A stretch of 64,000 nt of DNA from Pseudomonas sp. M47T1 (GCF_000263855.1 NZ_AJWX01000012.1:1-64000); one strand, 5' to 3'. Positions 16,422-25,872 are shown, counted from the stretch's first letter. Numbers and translations: made by a program. The notes: generated by a model not told the origin, from the letters alone.

Positions 16422-17162
16422 ATGTTCGACCGGTACCCCGTGCTGGCCTGTGCCGATGATTACGTCAGCGGCGAGGTCATTGCTGCGCACTGTCATGCCC
16501 AGGTCCAACTGATCCATGCCACGGCCGGGGTCATGCGCGTGACCACCGCCCAGGGCAGTTGGGTAGTGCCTCCGGGTCATGCGCTGTGGTTGCCGGCCGC
16601 TATGGAGCACGAGATCCGCATGACCGGCGATGTGCAGATGCGCACACTGTTCATCGACCCGTCGGCGCTGGGGTTTGCCGTATCGTCGTGCCAGGTGGTA
16701 CAGGTGTCGACGCTGGTGCGTGAATTGATCCTGGCGGCCATCGGTGGCCTGGGCGCGGCGCACCGTGAGGGGCGTGACCAATTCTTGCTGGGCCTGCTGT
16801 TCGCCGAACTGCAGGTGGCGCCGCCGGTGGCCACTCACGTGCCACTGCCCAGCCAGCCGCGGCTCAAGGCGCTGTGCGAAGCCTTTGTCGCCGACCCCTC
16901 GCAGGAATCCACTCTGCAGCACTGGGCTGATCACAGCAGCATGAGTTCGCGCACCCTGGCGCGGCTGTTTCAGCGCGAACTGGGCATGACTTTCGGCGAA
17001 TGGCGCACCCGCACGCGCTTGATCCTCAGCCTGCAGCGCCTGGTGTCCGGGGCCAGCATCCTCGAAGTGGCGTTGGAACACGGCTACCAGAGCCCCAGCG
17101 CGTTCAGCGCCATGTTCAAGCGCCAGTTGGGCCATGCGCCCAGCCACTACGCCCCCCTGTAA
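16422..17162 (+). CDS. AraC family regulator with cupin sensor domain
   Basis: This 246-residue regulator has an N-terminal AraC-type cupin (HCHAQVQLIHATAG; VVPPGHALWLPA; EHEIRMTG, about residues 20-75) and a C-terminal double helix-turn-helix (about 150-246: SSRTLARLFQRELGMTFGEWR and HGYQSPSAFSAMFKRQLGHAP). It is separated by 164 bases from the tripartite pump genes that follow on the same strand, so it is the natural candidate regulator of that pump. It begins 6 bases after the preceding unknown gene. Confidence 0.88.
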   Translation: MFDRYPVLACADDYVSGEVIAAHCHAQVQLIHATAGVMRVTTAQGSWVVPPGHALWLPAAMEHEIRMTGDVQMRTLFIDPSALGFAVSSCQVVQVSTLVRELILAAIGGLGAAHREGRDQFLLGLLFAELQVAPPVATHVPLPSQPRLKALCEAFVADPSQESTLQHWADHSSMSSRTLARLFQRELGMTFGEWRTRTRLILSLQRLVSGASILEVALEHGYQSPSAFSAMFKRQLGHAPSHYAPL

Positions 17163-17249
17163 CGGCCGCAGGCCGTGTCTTGCGCCGCGGTGCGCCAGGC
17201 GTCGGGCGGCGACCGAGATGCGGCCTGATTGTCCATATCGAAACGACGG

Positions 17250-17277
17250 TTGTCCTTAACGCGTGGGCGTCTACTAT
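17250..17277 (+). promoter_or_regulatory. Possible sigma-70 promoter of the EmrAB-type pump
   Basis: TTGTCC at 17250-17255 and TACTAT at 17272-17277 are spaced by 16 bases and lie about 50 bases before the outer membrane factor start. This is a reasonable but imperfect match to a -35/-10 pair; no regulator site is obvious beside it. Confidence 0.35.
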
Positions 17278-17326
17278 ATAGGATCCAATAACCTGCACGC
17301 CTTGTTCGTCGTGATGTAGGCCTGTG

Positions 17327-18781
17327 ATGCCCTTTCCCTGTCCCGCTTTTTCAAAGCTGTTGCCCTGGCTGCTGATCGCCGCGTTGCCGGCTTGCAGCCA
17401 ATGGGCCACTCACGCGCCGCCGCGTTCGTCTTTGACGCCCGTCAATCCGCTGCAGCAATTGCCTGCTCAGGTCAGCGCGCAGCCCCTGCCCGCGCAGTGG
17501 TGGCGTTTGTACCGCGCCCCGCAACTCGACCAACTGGTGCAGCAGGCGCTGAACCACAACCGCGACCTGGCGGCCGCCCAGGCCCACGTGCAGGCGTTGC
17601 TGGGCGGGCTGCATGAAGCCGATGCCCAGCGCGGGGCCGCCACCGCGCTGCAACTGGGGGCCAGCTATGGCAAGACCGCGGACGACCAGACCCTGGCCAA
17701 GGCCACCGACAGCCATGCCCCCGCGCAATGGGAGTTCAACCCGGGGCTGGAGCTGGCCTACCAGGTGGACGTGTGGGGCCAGGTGCAACATGCCATCGAG
17801 CGCGCCCAGGCTAACGCCGAGGCGGCCGCAGCGGCCGAAGATCAATTGCGCGTGAGCGTGGCGGCGCAGACCACCCGCGCCTATGTCGACACCTGCGCCC
17901 TGACGGCGCGGGCCGATGTGCAGCGTCAATCATTGGCGGTGCTGGCCGACAGCGTGCGGCTGCTGGAACGGCAACGCCAGGCCGGGCTGGTGACTGATTT
18001 CGAAGTGTCGCGCATGCAGGCGTTGCAAGGGCAGACGTTGGCCCAGGTGCCCATGCTCGACGCTCGGCGTCAGGCTGCCGTGTTTGAACTGGCGACCCTG
18101 ACCGGCACCGCCAGCCCCGAGCCCCTGACCTGCACCCAGGTGCCCCGTCTCGACGCCCAACTGCCAACAGGCGACGGCTGGCAGTGGCTGGCCCGGCGAC
18201 CGGACATCCGCCAGGCCAGCCGGGAGTTACAGGCCGCCAGCCTGCACGTGGACGTCACCCAGGCCGACCTGTACCCCAAGGTCAGTTTCGGCGCCTCGCT
18301 GACCTCGTCCAGCCATGCCACCAACGACTTGAGCGGCAGCCAGGCGGTGACGTTTGGCATTGGCCCCTTGATCAGTTGGCAGTTCCCCAACCGGGCCGCC
18401 AACCGCGCCCGGGTCGAGCAGGCCAAATCCCTGGAGCAAGGCGCCCTGGCGCGCTTCGATGGCCAGGTGCTGGCGGCCTTGCAGCAGGTGCGCCAGGCCC
18501 TGGTGCTGTATGACGGCGAGCGCCAACGCCACGGTGCGCTGGCCCAGGCCCTGGCGGCCAGCCAGCGCGCCTTTGACCTGGCACAGCGCAATTACCAGGC
18601 CGGGGCGCTGGACTTTCTCGATGTGCTCGACAGTGAGCGCGAATTGATCAGCCTCAAGGCCCGGCTTGCCGACGCCGACGGTCAGTTGTTGCAACGCCAG
18701 ATCAACCTGTTTGCCGCCCTGGGGGGCGGCTGGCAGCACCCCGACACCCTTTCTGCCACTGCCGACGGAACCGCCCCATGA
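17327..18781 (+). CDS. Outer membrane efflux lipoprotein, NodT/OprM family
   Basis: This 484-residue TolC-like channel has a lipoprotein signal with lipobox LPAC (Cys23). It carries two repeated outer membrane efflux domains rich in Ala/Gln coiled-coil helices ([35 protein letters not shown]) and the characteristic [19 protein letters not shown] start. It should form the outer membrane duct for the EmrA/EmrB-like genes that follow with 4-base overlap. ATG 17327 is preferred to the GTG one codon earlier. Confidence 0.9.
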   Translation: MPFPCPAFSKLLPWLLIAALPACSQWATHAPPRSSLTPVNPLQQLPAQVSAQPLPAQWWRLYRAPQLDQLVQQALNHNRDLAAAQAHVQALLGGLHEADAQRGAATALQLGASYGKTADDQTLAKATDSHAPAQWEFNPGLELAYQVDVWGQVQHAIERAQANAEAAAAAEDQLRVSVAAQTTRAYVDTCALTARADVQRQSLAVLADSVRLLERQRQAGLVTDFEVSRMQALQGQTLAQVPMLDARRQAAVFELATLTGTASPEPLTCTQVPRLDAQLPTGDGWQWLARRPDIRQASRELQAASLHVDVTQADLYPKVSFGASLTSSSHATNDLSGSQAVTFGIGPLISWQFPNRAANRARVEQAKSLEQGALARFDGQVLAALQQVRQALVLYDGERQRHGALAQALAASQRAFDLAQRNYQAGALDFLDVLDSERELISLKARLADADGQLLQRQINLFAALGGGWQHPDTLSATADGTAP

Positions 18782-19908
18782 ACATTGCCGCCGATGACAT
18801 TGACCACAGCGCACAGCTGGCCAAGGCCCGACGCTTGCGGCGCAAGCGCCAATTGCAGGTCAGCGCCGCCGTGCTGGGCCTGTGCGCCGCCGTGGGCTGG
18901 GGCGCGGACTGGTGGCTGAACGAGCGCTTCCTGGAAAGCACTGACGATGCCTATGTGCGCGCCGACTGGGTACCCGTCAGCGCCCGGATAAGCGGCTACG
19001 TGGCCCAGGTGCTGGTGGCCGATGACCAACCGGTGAAGGCCGGGCAGGTGCTGGTGCGTATCGATGACCGCGACTACCAGGCGCGCCGGGCACAGGCCCA
19101 GGCCGCGCTGGCCGAGGCCGATGCCGCAGTGCTGGGCGGCAACGCCAGCCTGGCGGTGGCGCATGACCGGGTGGCCGCGCAGCAGGCCGCCATTGCCCAG
19201 GCGGCGGCTCAGGCCGACGGAGCCCGCGCCGAATGGCAGCGCGCCAGCCTCGACCGCCAGCGCTATCAGGGCCTGGTCCATGACCAGGCGGCCAGTGCCC
19301 AGCGCCTGGAAAGTGCGCAATCAAGCTTCGCCCAAGCCCGCGCCACCCTGGACGCCGCCGTGGCCCATCAGCACCAACAGGACCTGGCCCTGACCATCGC
19401 CCGCGGCCGCGAGCAACTGGCCCAGGCCACGTTGCAGGGCAGTATCGCGCGCCAGGCCCAGGCCCGGGCGCTGCTGACCCTGGCCGACAATGCCCTGCAG
19501 GACACGTTGATTCGTGCGCCCATGGATGGCGTGGTCGGCCAGCGCAAGGTGCGCGAGCGCCAGTACCTGGCCCCCGGCCTGCCACTGCTGGCCGTGGTGC
19601 CGGTGCAGCAGGCGTACGTGGTGGCCAACTTCAAGGAAACCCAATTGCAGCATATGCACCCGGGCCAGCCGGTGGAGGTGCGTGTGGACAGTTTTGGCGG
19701 CCAGCGCCTGCACGGTCACCTGGCCAGTTTCTCGCCGGGCTCGGGGGCGGTGTTCGCGCTGTTGCCGTCGGACAATGCCACGGGCAACTTCACCAAGATT
19801 GTCCAGCGCTTTGCGGTGCGCGTCTTGCTGGACCAGCCGCTCGACGCGGCGCCTATCCTGCCAGGCATGTCGGTGGTGGCTACCGTGGACACCCGCGATG
19901 AACGCTGA
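18778..19908 (+). CDS. emrA: HlyD/EmrA family membrane fusion protein
   Basis: This 376-residue periplasmic adaptor has a single N-terminal membrane segment (about residues 26-45), a biotinyl-lipoyl-like half (SARISGYVAQVLVADDQPVKAGQVLVRID), a long Ala/Gln-rich helical hairpin, then the second lipoyl half (IRAPMDGVVG) and beta-barrel (YVVANFKETQLQHM). It bridges EmrB in the inner membrane and the outer membrane channel. It overlaps both neighbours (4 bases upstream, 11 bases downstream), which supports one translation-coupled pump operon. Confidence 0.9.
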   Translation: MNIAADDIDHSAQLAKARRLRRKRQLQVSAAVLGLCAAVGWGADWWLNERFLESTDDAYVRADWVPVSARISGYVAQVLVADDQPVKAGQVLVRIDDRDYQARRAQAQAALAEADAAVLGGNASLAVAHDRVAAQQAAIAQAAAQADGARAEWQRASLDRQRYQGLVHDQAASAQRLESAQSSFAQARATLDAAVAHQHQQDLALTIARGREQLAQATLQGSIARQAQARALLTLADNALQDTLIRAPMDGVVGQRKVRERQYLAPGLPLLAVVPVQQAYVVANFKETQLQHMHPGQPVEVRVDSFGGQRLHGHLASFSPGSGAVFALLPSDNATGNFTKIVQRFAVRVLLDQPLDAAPILPGMSVVATVDTRDER

Positions 19909-21400
19909 AGCACCGGTTTCCCTGCGCGCCTGGGTGGCGGTGATCGGTGGTCTGTTTGGCTGCTTCATGGCGGGCATGAACGTGCACGTGACCAGCGCCG
20001 CCTTGCCGGAAATCGAGGGTGCCCTGGGCGCCACGTTCCAGGAGGGGTCGTGGATTTCCACGGCCTACCTGGTGGCCGAGATCGTCATGATCCCGTTGAC
20101 GGCCTGGCTGGTGGAAGTGTTCTCGCTCCGGCGGGTGATGCTGGTGGGCGCCTCGGTGTTTCTGGTGGCGTCGGTGGCCTGTTCGCTGGCGCCCAACCTG
20201 TCAGCCATGATCGCCATTCGTGTGGTGCAGGGGGCGGCCGGGGCCGTGTTGATTCCGTTGTCTTTCCAACTGATCATCACCCAACTGCCCGCCAGCAAGG
20301 TGCCCATGGGCATGGCCCTGTTCAGCCTGGCCAACAGCGTCGCGCAGGCGGCGGGGCCGTCCATTGGTGGCTGGTTGACCGATGCCTACAGCTGGCGCTG
20401 GATCTTCTACCTGCAATGGGCGCCCGGTGTGCTGTTACTCATGGCTATTGCCTGGGCCATCGAGCCGGGGCCGCTGAAACTGGGGTTGCTCAAGCGTGGC
20501 GATTGGCTTGGCATCACGGCGATGATCGTCGGCCTGGGCGGGTTGCAGATCGTGCTGGAGGAGGGTGGTCGCGAAGACTGGTTCGGCTCCGATTTCATTG
20601 TGACCATGAGCGTGGTGTCGTGCCTGGCGCTGGTGTATTTCGTGTGGTCGCAGTTGTACGGCAGCCGTGCGTTCATCAACCTGCGGCTGCTCAAGGGCTA
20701 CAACTTCGGCGTCGCCAGCGTGGCGATGTTCGTGTTTGGCGGCATGACCTTCGGCCTGGTGTTCCTGGTGCCCAACTACCTGTCCCAGCAGCAGGGCTAC
20801 AACGCCCGCGAGATCGGCGTCAGCCTGATCCTGTATGGCGTGGTGCAACTGGTGCTGGCGCCGTTGATGCCGGCCTTGATGAGGCGCCTGAACCCCAAGC
20901 TGATGGTCGCCAGCGGCTTTTTGATCATGGCGCTGGGCTGCTACCTCGGGGCATTCCTGGACGCCGATAGCGCGGCCAATGTCATCGTGCCGTCAGTGGT
21001 GGTGCGCGGTATTGGCCAGCCGCTGATCATGGTGGCGTTGTCGGTGCTGGCGGTGGCCGGGTTGAGCAAGGCCGAGGCGGGCTCGGCATCGGCGCTGTTC
21101 TCGATGCTGCGCAACCTGGGCGGCGCCGTGGTGACCGCTGCCCTGGCCCAGGCCGTGGACGTGCGTGAACGGGTGCACAGCGAGCGGATTGGCGAAAGCG
21201 TCAACCTGTTCATGCCCGGTGTTCAGGAACGCCTGAGTGGCATGCTCGACCCGGCGCTGCCCGAGCAACAGCAGACCCTGGCGCTGATGATGGGCACTGT
21301 ACGCCACCAGGCCTACCTGATGGCGTACAGCGATGCTTTCTACATTGCCTTCCTGGCGCTGGCCGGCTGTGCTGTCGCGGCCCTGATGATGCGCCGTTGA
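19898..21400 (+). CDS. emrB: DHA2 family MFS multidrug transporter, EmrB-like
   Basis: This 500-residue permease has about fourteen membrane segments, the layout of DHA2 drug:proton antiporters. Motif C-like GAAGAVLIPLSFQ and a motif A-like region near VFSLRRVMLVG are visible, and the N-terminal MAGMNVHVTSAALPEIEG is typical of EmrB. The frame is open far upstream, but the ATG at 19898 fits the family start and overlaps the end of emrA. With the preceding two genes it forms a complete tripartite exporter for hydrophobic toxic compounds. Confidence 0.9.
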   Translation: MNAEAPVSLRAWVAVIGGLFGCFMAGMNVHVTSAALPEIEGALGATFQEGSWISTAYLVAEIVMIPLTAWLVEVFSLRRVMLVGASVFLVASVACSLAPNLSAMIAIRVVQGAAGAVLIPLSFQLIITQLPASKVPMGMALFSLANSVAQAAGPSIGGWLTDAYSWRWIFYLQWAPGVLLLMAIAWAIEPGPLKLGLLKRGDWLGITAMIVGLGGLQIVLEEGGREDWFGSDFIVTMSVVSCLALVYFVWSQLYGSRAFINLRLLKGYNFGVASVAMFVFGGMTFGLVFLVPNYLSQQQGYNAREIGVSLILYGVVQLVLAPLMPALMRRLNPKLMVASGFLIMALGCYLGAFLDADSAANVIVPSVVVRGIGQPLIMVALSVLAVAGLSKAEAGSASALFSMLRNLGGAVVTAALAQAVDVRERVHSERIGESVNLFMPGVQERLSGMLDPALPEQQQTLALMMGTVRHQAYLMAYSDAFYIAFLALAGCAVAALMMRR

Positions 21401-21419
21401 ATCGGTACCACCTCCCTGC

Positions 21420-21449
21420 GTAGCCACTGCCGCCAGGCTGCGCTGGCCC
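21420..21449. repeat. REP half-element E
   Basis: GTAGCCACTGCCGCCAGGCTGCG, in the short gap between the convergent emrB and LysR genes, matches the left unit of the REP clusters at 6621 and 9071. No inverted partner or linker is seen. Confidence 0.55.
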
Positions 21450-21486
21450 TCATATTCACTCTGGATCTTCAGCGAAGCACGGTTGC

Positions 21487-22377
21487 TCAGGCGGGTGCGG
21501 ACACACTGCGTGCCTGGGCCAGCAGCCAGTCGCGTAAAGCAATGACGCGGCTGTCACAGTCATGGCGGTGTACCACCAGGTACTGGCGCTCGGTGTTGGC
21601 GCTGATCGGTGACAGCACCTTGAGCAGGCCCAGGCGCAGGTCCTGCTGGATCAGTGCCACCGGGCACAGGGCCACGCCATGCCCGGCGATGGCGGCGGTG
21701 CTCATCAGGTTGAAGTCTCTGAAAATCAACCCGCCCCCAGGCGGCTGGGTGACGCCGGCGTGCGCGAACCATTGCTGCCAGCCGCTGGCATCGGCGTCGT
21801 GCAGCAGTTGCGCGCCCAGCAGGTCTTCAGGGTGTTGCAGGGCCTGGCCCCGTGTAATCAGTGCCGGGCTGCACACGGGCAGGGTGGCGCCGCTGAACAG
21901 CGGCCAGGCCTGCAAATCGCCCTGGTAGGCGCCGTCGCAATCGATGATGGCCAGGTCCATGTCCCCGGCCAGGGTGTCACTGTGGCGGGTGGCGTACACC
22001 AGCCGCAATGGCACGCCCGGGTTGGCATCGGTGAACTGGGGCAAGTGCGCAATCAGCCAGCGCGAGGCCACCGAGGCAATGCATGCCAGCACCAGCGGCG
22101 GCTGGGCTCGTTGGGCGTTCACCCGGGCGCAGGCCCTGTCGATACGGCCGAAGGCATCGGTCAATGAAACTGACAGTTGCTCGCCGGTTTCGGTCAGGCG
22201 GATGCCGCGCCCCTCACGCGTCAGCAACGGCGTGTCGAACCAGGCCTCCAGTTGCCGCAGTTGATGGCTGATGGCTGGGTGCGTTACGTTCAGCGCGGTG
22301 GCGGCCTTGCCGACGCTGTTGAAGCGCGCTGTGGCTTCGAAGGCGCGCAGGGCGATCAGTGGGGGCAGGCGGACCAT
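21487..22377 (-). CDS. LysR family transcriptional regulator, GcvA-like
   Basis: This 296-residue LysR regulator has the winged helix-turn-helix at residues 1-65 with the GcvA/AmpR-type signature (LPPLIALRAFEATAR, AATALNVTHPAISHQLRQLE) and a C-terminal periplasmic-binding-like effector domain (from about 92). It lies convergent to the pump operon and is transcribed away from the rhamnolipid cluster. Targets are unknown; divergent placement makes the 22.4-22.8 kb region a possible binding site. Confidence 0.88.
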   Translation of the reverse strand: MVRLPPLIALRAFEATARFNSVGKAATALNVTHPAISHQLRQLEAWFDTPLLTREGRGIRLTETGEQLSVSLTDAFGRIDRACARVNAQRAQPPLVLACIASVASRWLIAHLPQFTDANPGVPLRLVYATRHSDTLAGDMDLAIIDCDGAYQGDLQAWPLFSGATLPVCSPALITRGQALQHPEDLLGAQLLHDADASGWQQWFAHAGVTQPPGGGLIFRDFNLMSTAAIAGHGVALCPVALIQQDLRLGLLKVLSPISANTERQYLVVHRHDCDSRVIALRDWLLAQARSVSAPA

Positions 22378-22490
22378 GGCAAGTCACTCGACGGAAAAGG
22401 TCAATATAACTGACTATTTCGTAGAATTTTGTTCAATCGGCCAGGTTGTGCAGCACAGGGTGGGTTTCAATCCATCTTTCGGTGGCACTG

Positions 22491-22637
22491 TCATGTGCAG
22501 CCACGCCACAGCACACCTTGCAGCAGGCTGTCGTGAGTAATGCGCAAGCCATCATGCAAGCGCCTGATCATGCGCAGGCTCAGTGGGCGCTTGCCGTTCA
22601 GCACTTTCGAAAACGCTGGGCGTGCACCCCGAAAGTT
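22491..22637 (-). pseudogene. HigA-like XRE antitoxin fragment (N-terminally truncated)
   Basis: Reading the minus strand from 22637 to a TGA at 22491-22493 gives 48 residues that include [16 protein letters not shown] and [13 protein letters not shown], the recognition helix and following helix of HigA-family antitoxins. The frame has no start: upstream on the same strand it meets the lux box region and no HTH N-terminal half or HigB toxin is found. It is therefore a remnant. It lies between the LysR gene and the rhl cluster, inside an otherwise gene-free stretch (22378-22859). Confidence 0.65.
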
Positions 22638-22653
22638 CCATTTTTCTACCCGC

Positions 22654-22673
22654 ACCTACCTGATCAGGTAGTT
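22654..22673 (+). promoter_or_regulatory. lux box (LuxR-type operator) upstream of rhlA
   Basis: ACCTACCTGATCAGGTAGTT contains the perfect 16-bp palindrome CTACCTGATCAGGTAG at 22656-22671, the size and symmetry of LuxR-family operators (compare the CTACCAGATCTTGTAG type used by PhzR-like regulators). It lies about 190 bases before the rhlA start. If RhlR sits at -40 as in other lux-type promoters, rhlA has a leader of roughly 150 bases. It is the likely RhlR-acyl-homoserine lactone site for rhlAB. Confidence 0.75.
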
Positions 22674-22859
22674 GTTCCATTGCGCCATCACGCCGAGAAT
22701 CACGTCCATTGGCCGCCAGTTCTTGCGCTGCCTCGCCTGCTGTGCAAAGCCCTCAGCCGTCTCACAACAACAAGGACGAACCTATGGCCTGCTGTGCCTG
22801 TTAGTGGGCGCCGCATGCTTGCATGCACGTATATGGATGATTCAAGTGGGAGGTGTGAC

Positions 22860-23726
22860 ATGCGACACGACAACTTCGTGGTCGATGGGCTGTACAACGA
22901 TTACCGGGTGTATGTCGAACGAATCGGCAATGACCCGCGCAGGAAAAACGTGCTGTGCGTCAACGGCGCCATGGCCACCACAACCTCGTTCGCCCGGGCC
23001 AGCAAGACCATGGCCGAGCACTTCAACGTCTATATGTTCGACCTGCCGTTCGCGGGCCGCTCGCGTGAGCACAACTGCCAGCAGCAGTTGGTGACCAAGG
23101 ACGACGAAGTGCAGCTTCTGCTGGCGCTGATCGGGCGTTTCGACATCAACCACCTGGTGTCTGCTTCCTGGGGCGGTATCTCGACCTTGCTGGCGCTCAG
23201 TCATAACCCGGAGTCCATCGACAGTTCGGTAGTGATGGCCTTCGCCCCCAGCCTGAACACGGCCATGTCCGAGTACGTGCAAAAGGCCCAGTTGCTGATC
23301 GAAAGCGACCGCAAATCCGACATCGGCCACCTGCTCAACGACACGGTCGGCCAGTACCTGCCGCCACGCCTCAAGGCCAGCAACCACCAGCACATGGCTT
23401 CGCTGGCCACCGGTGAGTACCGCCAGGCCAAGTTTCACATCGAGCAGGTGCTGCAACTGGGTACCGGCAATTATTTGCACCGGTTGCAGACCATCAACAG
23501 CCACGTGCACTTCATCAACGGCCTGTGGGACGACTACACCAGCCCTGCCGATGCGTTGAACTTCGCCCAGCATGTGCCCAGTTGCAGTTTCGCGGTGCTG
23601 GAAGGTACCGGGCACTTTCTTGACCTGGAATCGCGCCTGGCCGCAGCCCGCGTACATCGCGCGTTGATGGGCCACCTGTTGTCGGTGCCTTGGAAACCTG
23701 CGGTTACCCAGGCCCGGTATGCCTGA
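22860..23726 (+). CDS. rhlA: RhlA, 3-(3-hydroxyalkanoyloxy)alkanoate synthase
   Basis: This 288-residue alpha/beta-hydrolase-fold protein is plainly RhlA. It carries [26 protein letters not shown], the nucleophile motif SASWGG (Ser103), [13 protein letters not shown] and the catalytic-His segment [11 protein letters not shown]. RhlA couples two 3-hydroxyacyl-ACP (or -CoA) chains into the HAA lipid that RhlB glycosylates. The ATG at 22860 follows a strong GGGAGGTG; the longer open frame upstream is non-coding leader. It is first in rhlABRI and probably under lux box control. Confidence 0.95.
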   Translation: MRHDNFVVDGLYNDYRVYVERIGNDPRRKNVLCVNGAMATTTSFARASKTMAEHFNVYMFDLPFAGRSREHNCQQQLVTKDDEVQLLLALIGRFDINHLVSASWGGISTLLALSHNPESIDSSVVMAFAPSLNTAMSEYVQKAQLLIESDRKSDIGHLLNDTVGQYLPPRLKASNHQHMASLATGEYRQAKFHIEQVLQLGTGNYLHRLQTINSHVHFINGLWDDYTSPADALNFAQHVPSCSFAVLEGTGHFLDLESRLAAARVHRALMGHLLSVPWKPAVTQARYA

Positions 23727-23752
23727 GTGACGCCAATCAGTGAGGTAATCCC

Positions 23753-25024
23753 ATGCAGGTAATCATGGTGGCCATCGGTTCGGCCGGTGACGTCTATCCC
23801 TTTATTGGCCTGGGCAAGGCCCTGGTCGAGCAGGGCCACGGGGTGACCTTGTGCAGCATGCCGGCGTTTCAGTCGGCCATCGAGCAGCAGGGCCTGGAGT
23901 TCGTGCCAGTGTGCGACGAGCAAACCTATCGCCAGGCCATGAACGACCCGCGCCTGTGGGAGCCCAAGACCTCGTTCGGTACCTTGTGGCAAGCCATTGC
24001 CGGGATGCTGGAGCCGGTGTACCGCTACGTGGCGTCGCGGCGTTTCGAGGATATCGTGGTGGTGGGTTCGCTGTGGGCGCTGGGCGCACGCATTGCCCAT
24101 GAGCGCTATGGCATCCCCTACCTGTCGGTGCAGGTGTCGCCCTCGACGCTGTTGTCGGCCCACGTGCCGCCGGTGCACCCCAAGTTCAATGTTTCGCCGC
24201 GCATGCCGTTGCCGCTGCGCAAATGGCTGTGGCGTGGCATCGAGTACCTGAGCCTGGACCGCACCTGTGCGCCGGCCATTGACGCCCTGCGCCACAAGAT
24301 CGGCCTGACCGGTACCGTGCAGCGCATCTTCAGCCAGTGGCTGCATGCGCCCCAGGGTGTGTTGTGCCTGTTTCCCGACTGGTTCGCGGCGCCACAACCC
24401 GATTGGCCACGGCCGCTGAGCATGGTCGGCTTCCCGATGTTCGACGGCAGCCAGGGCGGTGAGTTGGAACCACGGTTACAGGCGTTTCTGGACGCGGGCA
24501 GCGCCCCGGTGGTGTTCACCCAGGGTTCGACCACGCACTTTGACCAGCGCTTCTACCGCCTGGCTGTCAGCGCCCTGGCCAAGCTGGGTGCGCGGGGTAT
24601 TTTCCTTGCGGGAGACCGCGATCCCATCGTCGACCTGCCGGCCAGCGTAATGCAGTGCACTTATGCGCCTATGTCCACGCTGTTGCCCCATTGCGCCGCA
24701 TTGGTCCACCCGGCGGGCGTGGGGGCCATGAGCCTGGCCCTGGCAGCGGGCATACCGCAAGTGGTGATGCCGGTGGCCCATGACCAGTTCGACAATGCCG
24801 AGCGCCTGGTACGCCTGGGCGCGGGCGTGCGGTTGCGTCTGCCGCTGGGCGAGCATGACCTGCTGGAAGCGCTGGTGCATGTGCGCAGTGACCCTGGCGT
24901 CCGCCAGGCGTGCGCCCTGGCGCACCAGCGCTCGGTGGCCCGTGATGCCTGTGCACAGGCGGTGGAGCTGGTCAAGGAATGCCATGCTCGCCATGGCAGC
25001 CGTGCGCTGTCGCGTGCAGGGTGA
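23753..25024 (+). CDS. rhlB: RhlB, rhamnosyltransferase chain B
   Basis: This 423-residue GT1-type glycosyltransferase has a GT-B fold. The N-terminal MVAIGSAGDVYPFIGLGKAL is typical of the family, and the C-terminal nucleotide-sugar site reads HPAGVGAMSLALAAGIPQVVMP followed by DQFDNAERL (split here to show the parts). RhlB transfers L-rhamnose from dTDP-rhamnose to HAA, giving mono-rhamnolipid. It starts 26 bases after rhlA with AGGTAATCCC upstream. No rhlC (second rhamnosyltransferase) is in the window, so a mono-rhamnolipid product is expected unless rhlC lies elsewhere. Confidence 0.94.
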   Translation: MQVIMVAIGSAGDVYPFIGLGKALVEQGHGVTLCSMPAFQSAIEQQGLEFVPVCDEQTYRQAMNDPRLWEPKTSFGTLWQAIAGMLEPVYRYVASRRFEDIVVVGSLWALGARIAHERYGIPYLSVQVSPSTLLSAHVPPVHPKFNVSPRMPLPLRKWLWRGIEYLSLDRTCAPAIDALRHKIGLTGTVQRIFSQWLHAPQGVLCLFPDWFAAPQPDWPRPLSMVGFPMFDGSQGGELEPRLQAFLDAGSAPVVFTQGSTTHFDQRFYRLAVSALAKLGARGIFLAGDRDPIVDLPASVMQCTYAPMSTLLPHCAALVHPAGVGAMSLALAAGIPQVVMPVAHDQFDNAERLVRLGAGVRLRLPLGEHDLLEALVHVRSDPGVRQACALAHQRSVARDACAQAVELVKECHARHGSRALSRAG

Positions 25025-25067
25025 GGAAAAAAGTCATGATTTTGACGCACTGCCCGCAGACATTTCA

Positions 25068-25095
25068 TTGACACACAGCGGCTGTGCGTTAGATT
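25068..25095 (+). promoter_or_regulatory. rhlR promoter with 19-bp palindrome in the spacer
   Basis: TTGACA (25068-25073) and TAGATT (25090-25095) are 16 bases apart, 33 bases before the rhlR ATG. The spacer region is filled by ACACACAGCGGCTGTGCGT (25071-25089), a palindrome with 8 of 9 pairs. A protein bound here would cover the core promoter, so repression or MerR-like distortion is more likely than classical activation. The binding factor is unknown. Confidence 0.5.
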
Positions 25096-25127
25096 CCCCC
25101 GACGGATGGGAAATCGAGAGCAGAGTC

Positions 25128-25853
25128 ATGGGCAAGGACAGCGATCTGGTGCAGTGGGCCAACGATCTGCGCGCCGAGATGCTTGCGCAGCAGCACATTT
25201 GGCAGGTGCTGGTGGTGCTGGACCGTGAGGTGCATCGATTGGGCTTCGACTATTACGCCTGCGGCATCCGCCATCTGGTGCCGTTCACACGCCCCACCAC
25301 CGAGGTGATCGGCTCCTACCCGGACGACTGGCTGGAGCATTACCAGGCGCAGGATTACGCGCGCGTCGATCCGTCGATTCTCAACGGGCTGCGCTCCAGC
25401 GACATGGTGGTGTGGGACGACGTGCTGTTTCGCGAATGCCGCCAGCTGTGGGGCGAAGCCCGCGACAACGGCCTGCGGGTGGGCGCGACGTTACCGTTGC
25501 GCACCACCAACCAGACCCTGAGCGTGTTGTCGGTGGCGCGTCACGACGAGAAAATCGGTCAGCTGGAAAGCGAAGTGGTGCGCCTGCACCTGCGCTACCT
25601 GATCGAGCAGACCATGCAGCGCCTGGCCGAATTGGGTCATCCCATGTTGTCGCAGCCCTCCATCAGCCTCAGCCAGCGCGAGCGCGAAATCCTGCAATGG
25701 ACCGCCGACGGCAAGAGCTCCGGCGAGATTGCGCTGATCCTCGACATCTCCATCAACACCGTCAATTTTCACCTCAAGGCCATCCTCAGAAAATTCAAGG
25801 CGACCAGCAAGACCCTGGCCGCGGCCCACGCCGCCATGTTGGGGTTGCTGTAA
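25128..25853 (+). CDS. rhlR: RhlR-type quorum-sensing transcriptional regulator
   Basis: This 241-residue LuxR-type regulator has the same length as P. aeruginosa RhlR. The autoinducer domain keeps Trp68, Tyr72, Asp81 and Trp96, and FDYYACGIRHLVPFTRP, ILNGLRSSDMVVW and RVGATLPLR are strongly RhlR-like. The C-terminal LuxR helix-turn-helix (about 175-241) includes LSQREREILQWTADGKSS and NTVNFHLKAILRKF. It should bind an acyl-homoserine lactone, probably the butanoyl form by homology, and activate rhlAB through the lux box. It has its own promoter-like sequence after rhlB. Confidence 0.94.
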   Translation: MGKDSDLVQWANDLRAEMLAQQHIWQVLVVLDREVHRLGFDYYACGIRHLVPFTRPTTEVIGSYPDDWLEHYQAQDYARVDPSILNGLRSSDMVVWDDVLFRECRQLWGEARDNGLRVGATLPLRTTNQTLSVLSVARHDEKIGQLESEVVRLHLRYLIEQTMQRLAELGHPMLSQPSISLSQREREILQWTADGKSSGEIALILDISINTVNFHLKAILRKFKATSKTLAAAHAAMLGLL

Positions 25854-25872
25854 GAAAAGGAAATCAAACCTG

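Noticed and set aside
22690..22859. ROSE-type RNA thermometer in the rhlA leader
   Set aside because: P. aeruginosa rhlA has one and a leader of about 150 bases is plausible here, but I could not find a convincing anti-Shine-Dalgarno pairing to GGGAGGTG by eye.
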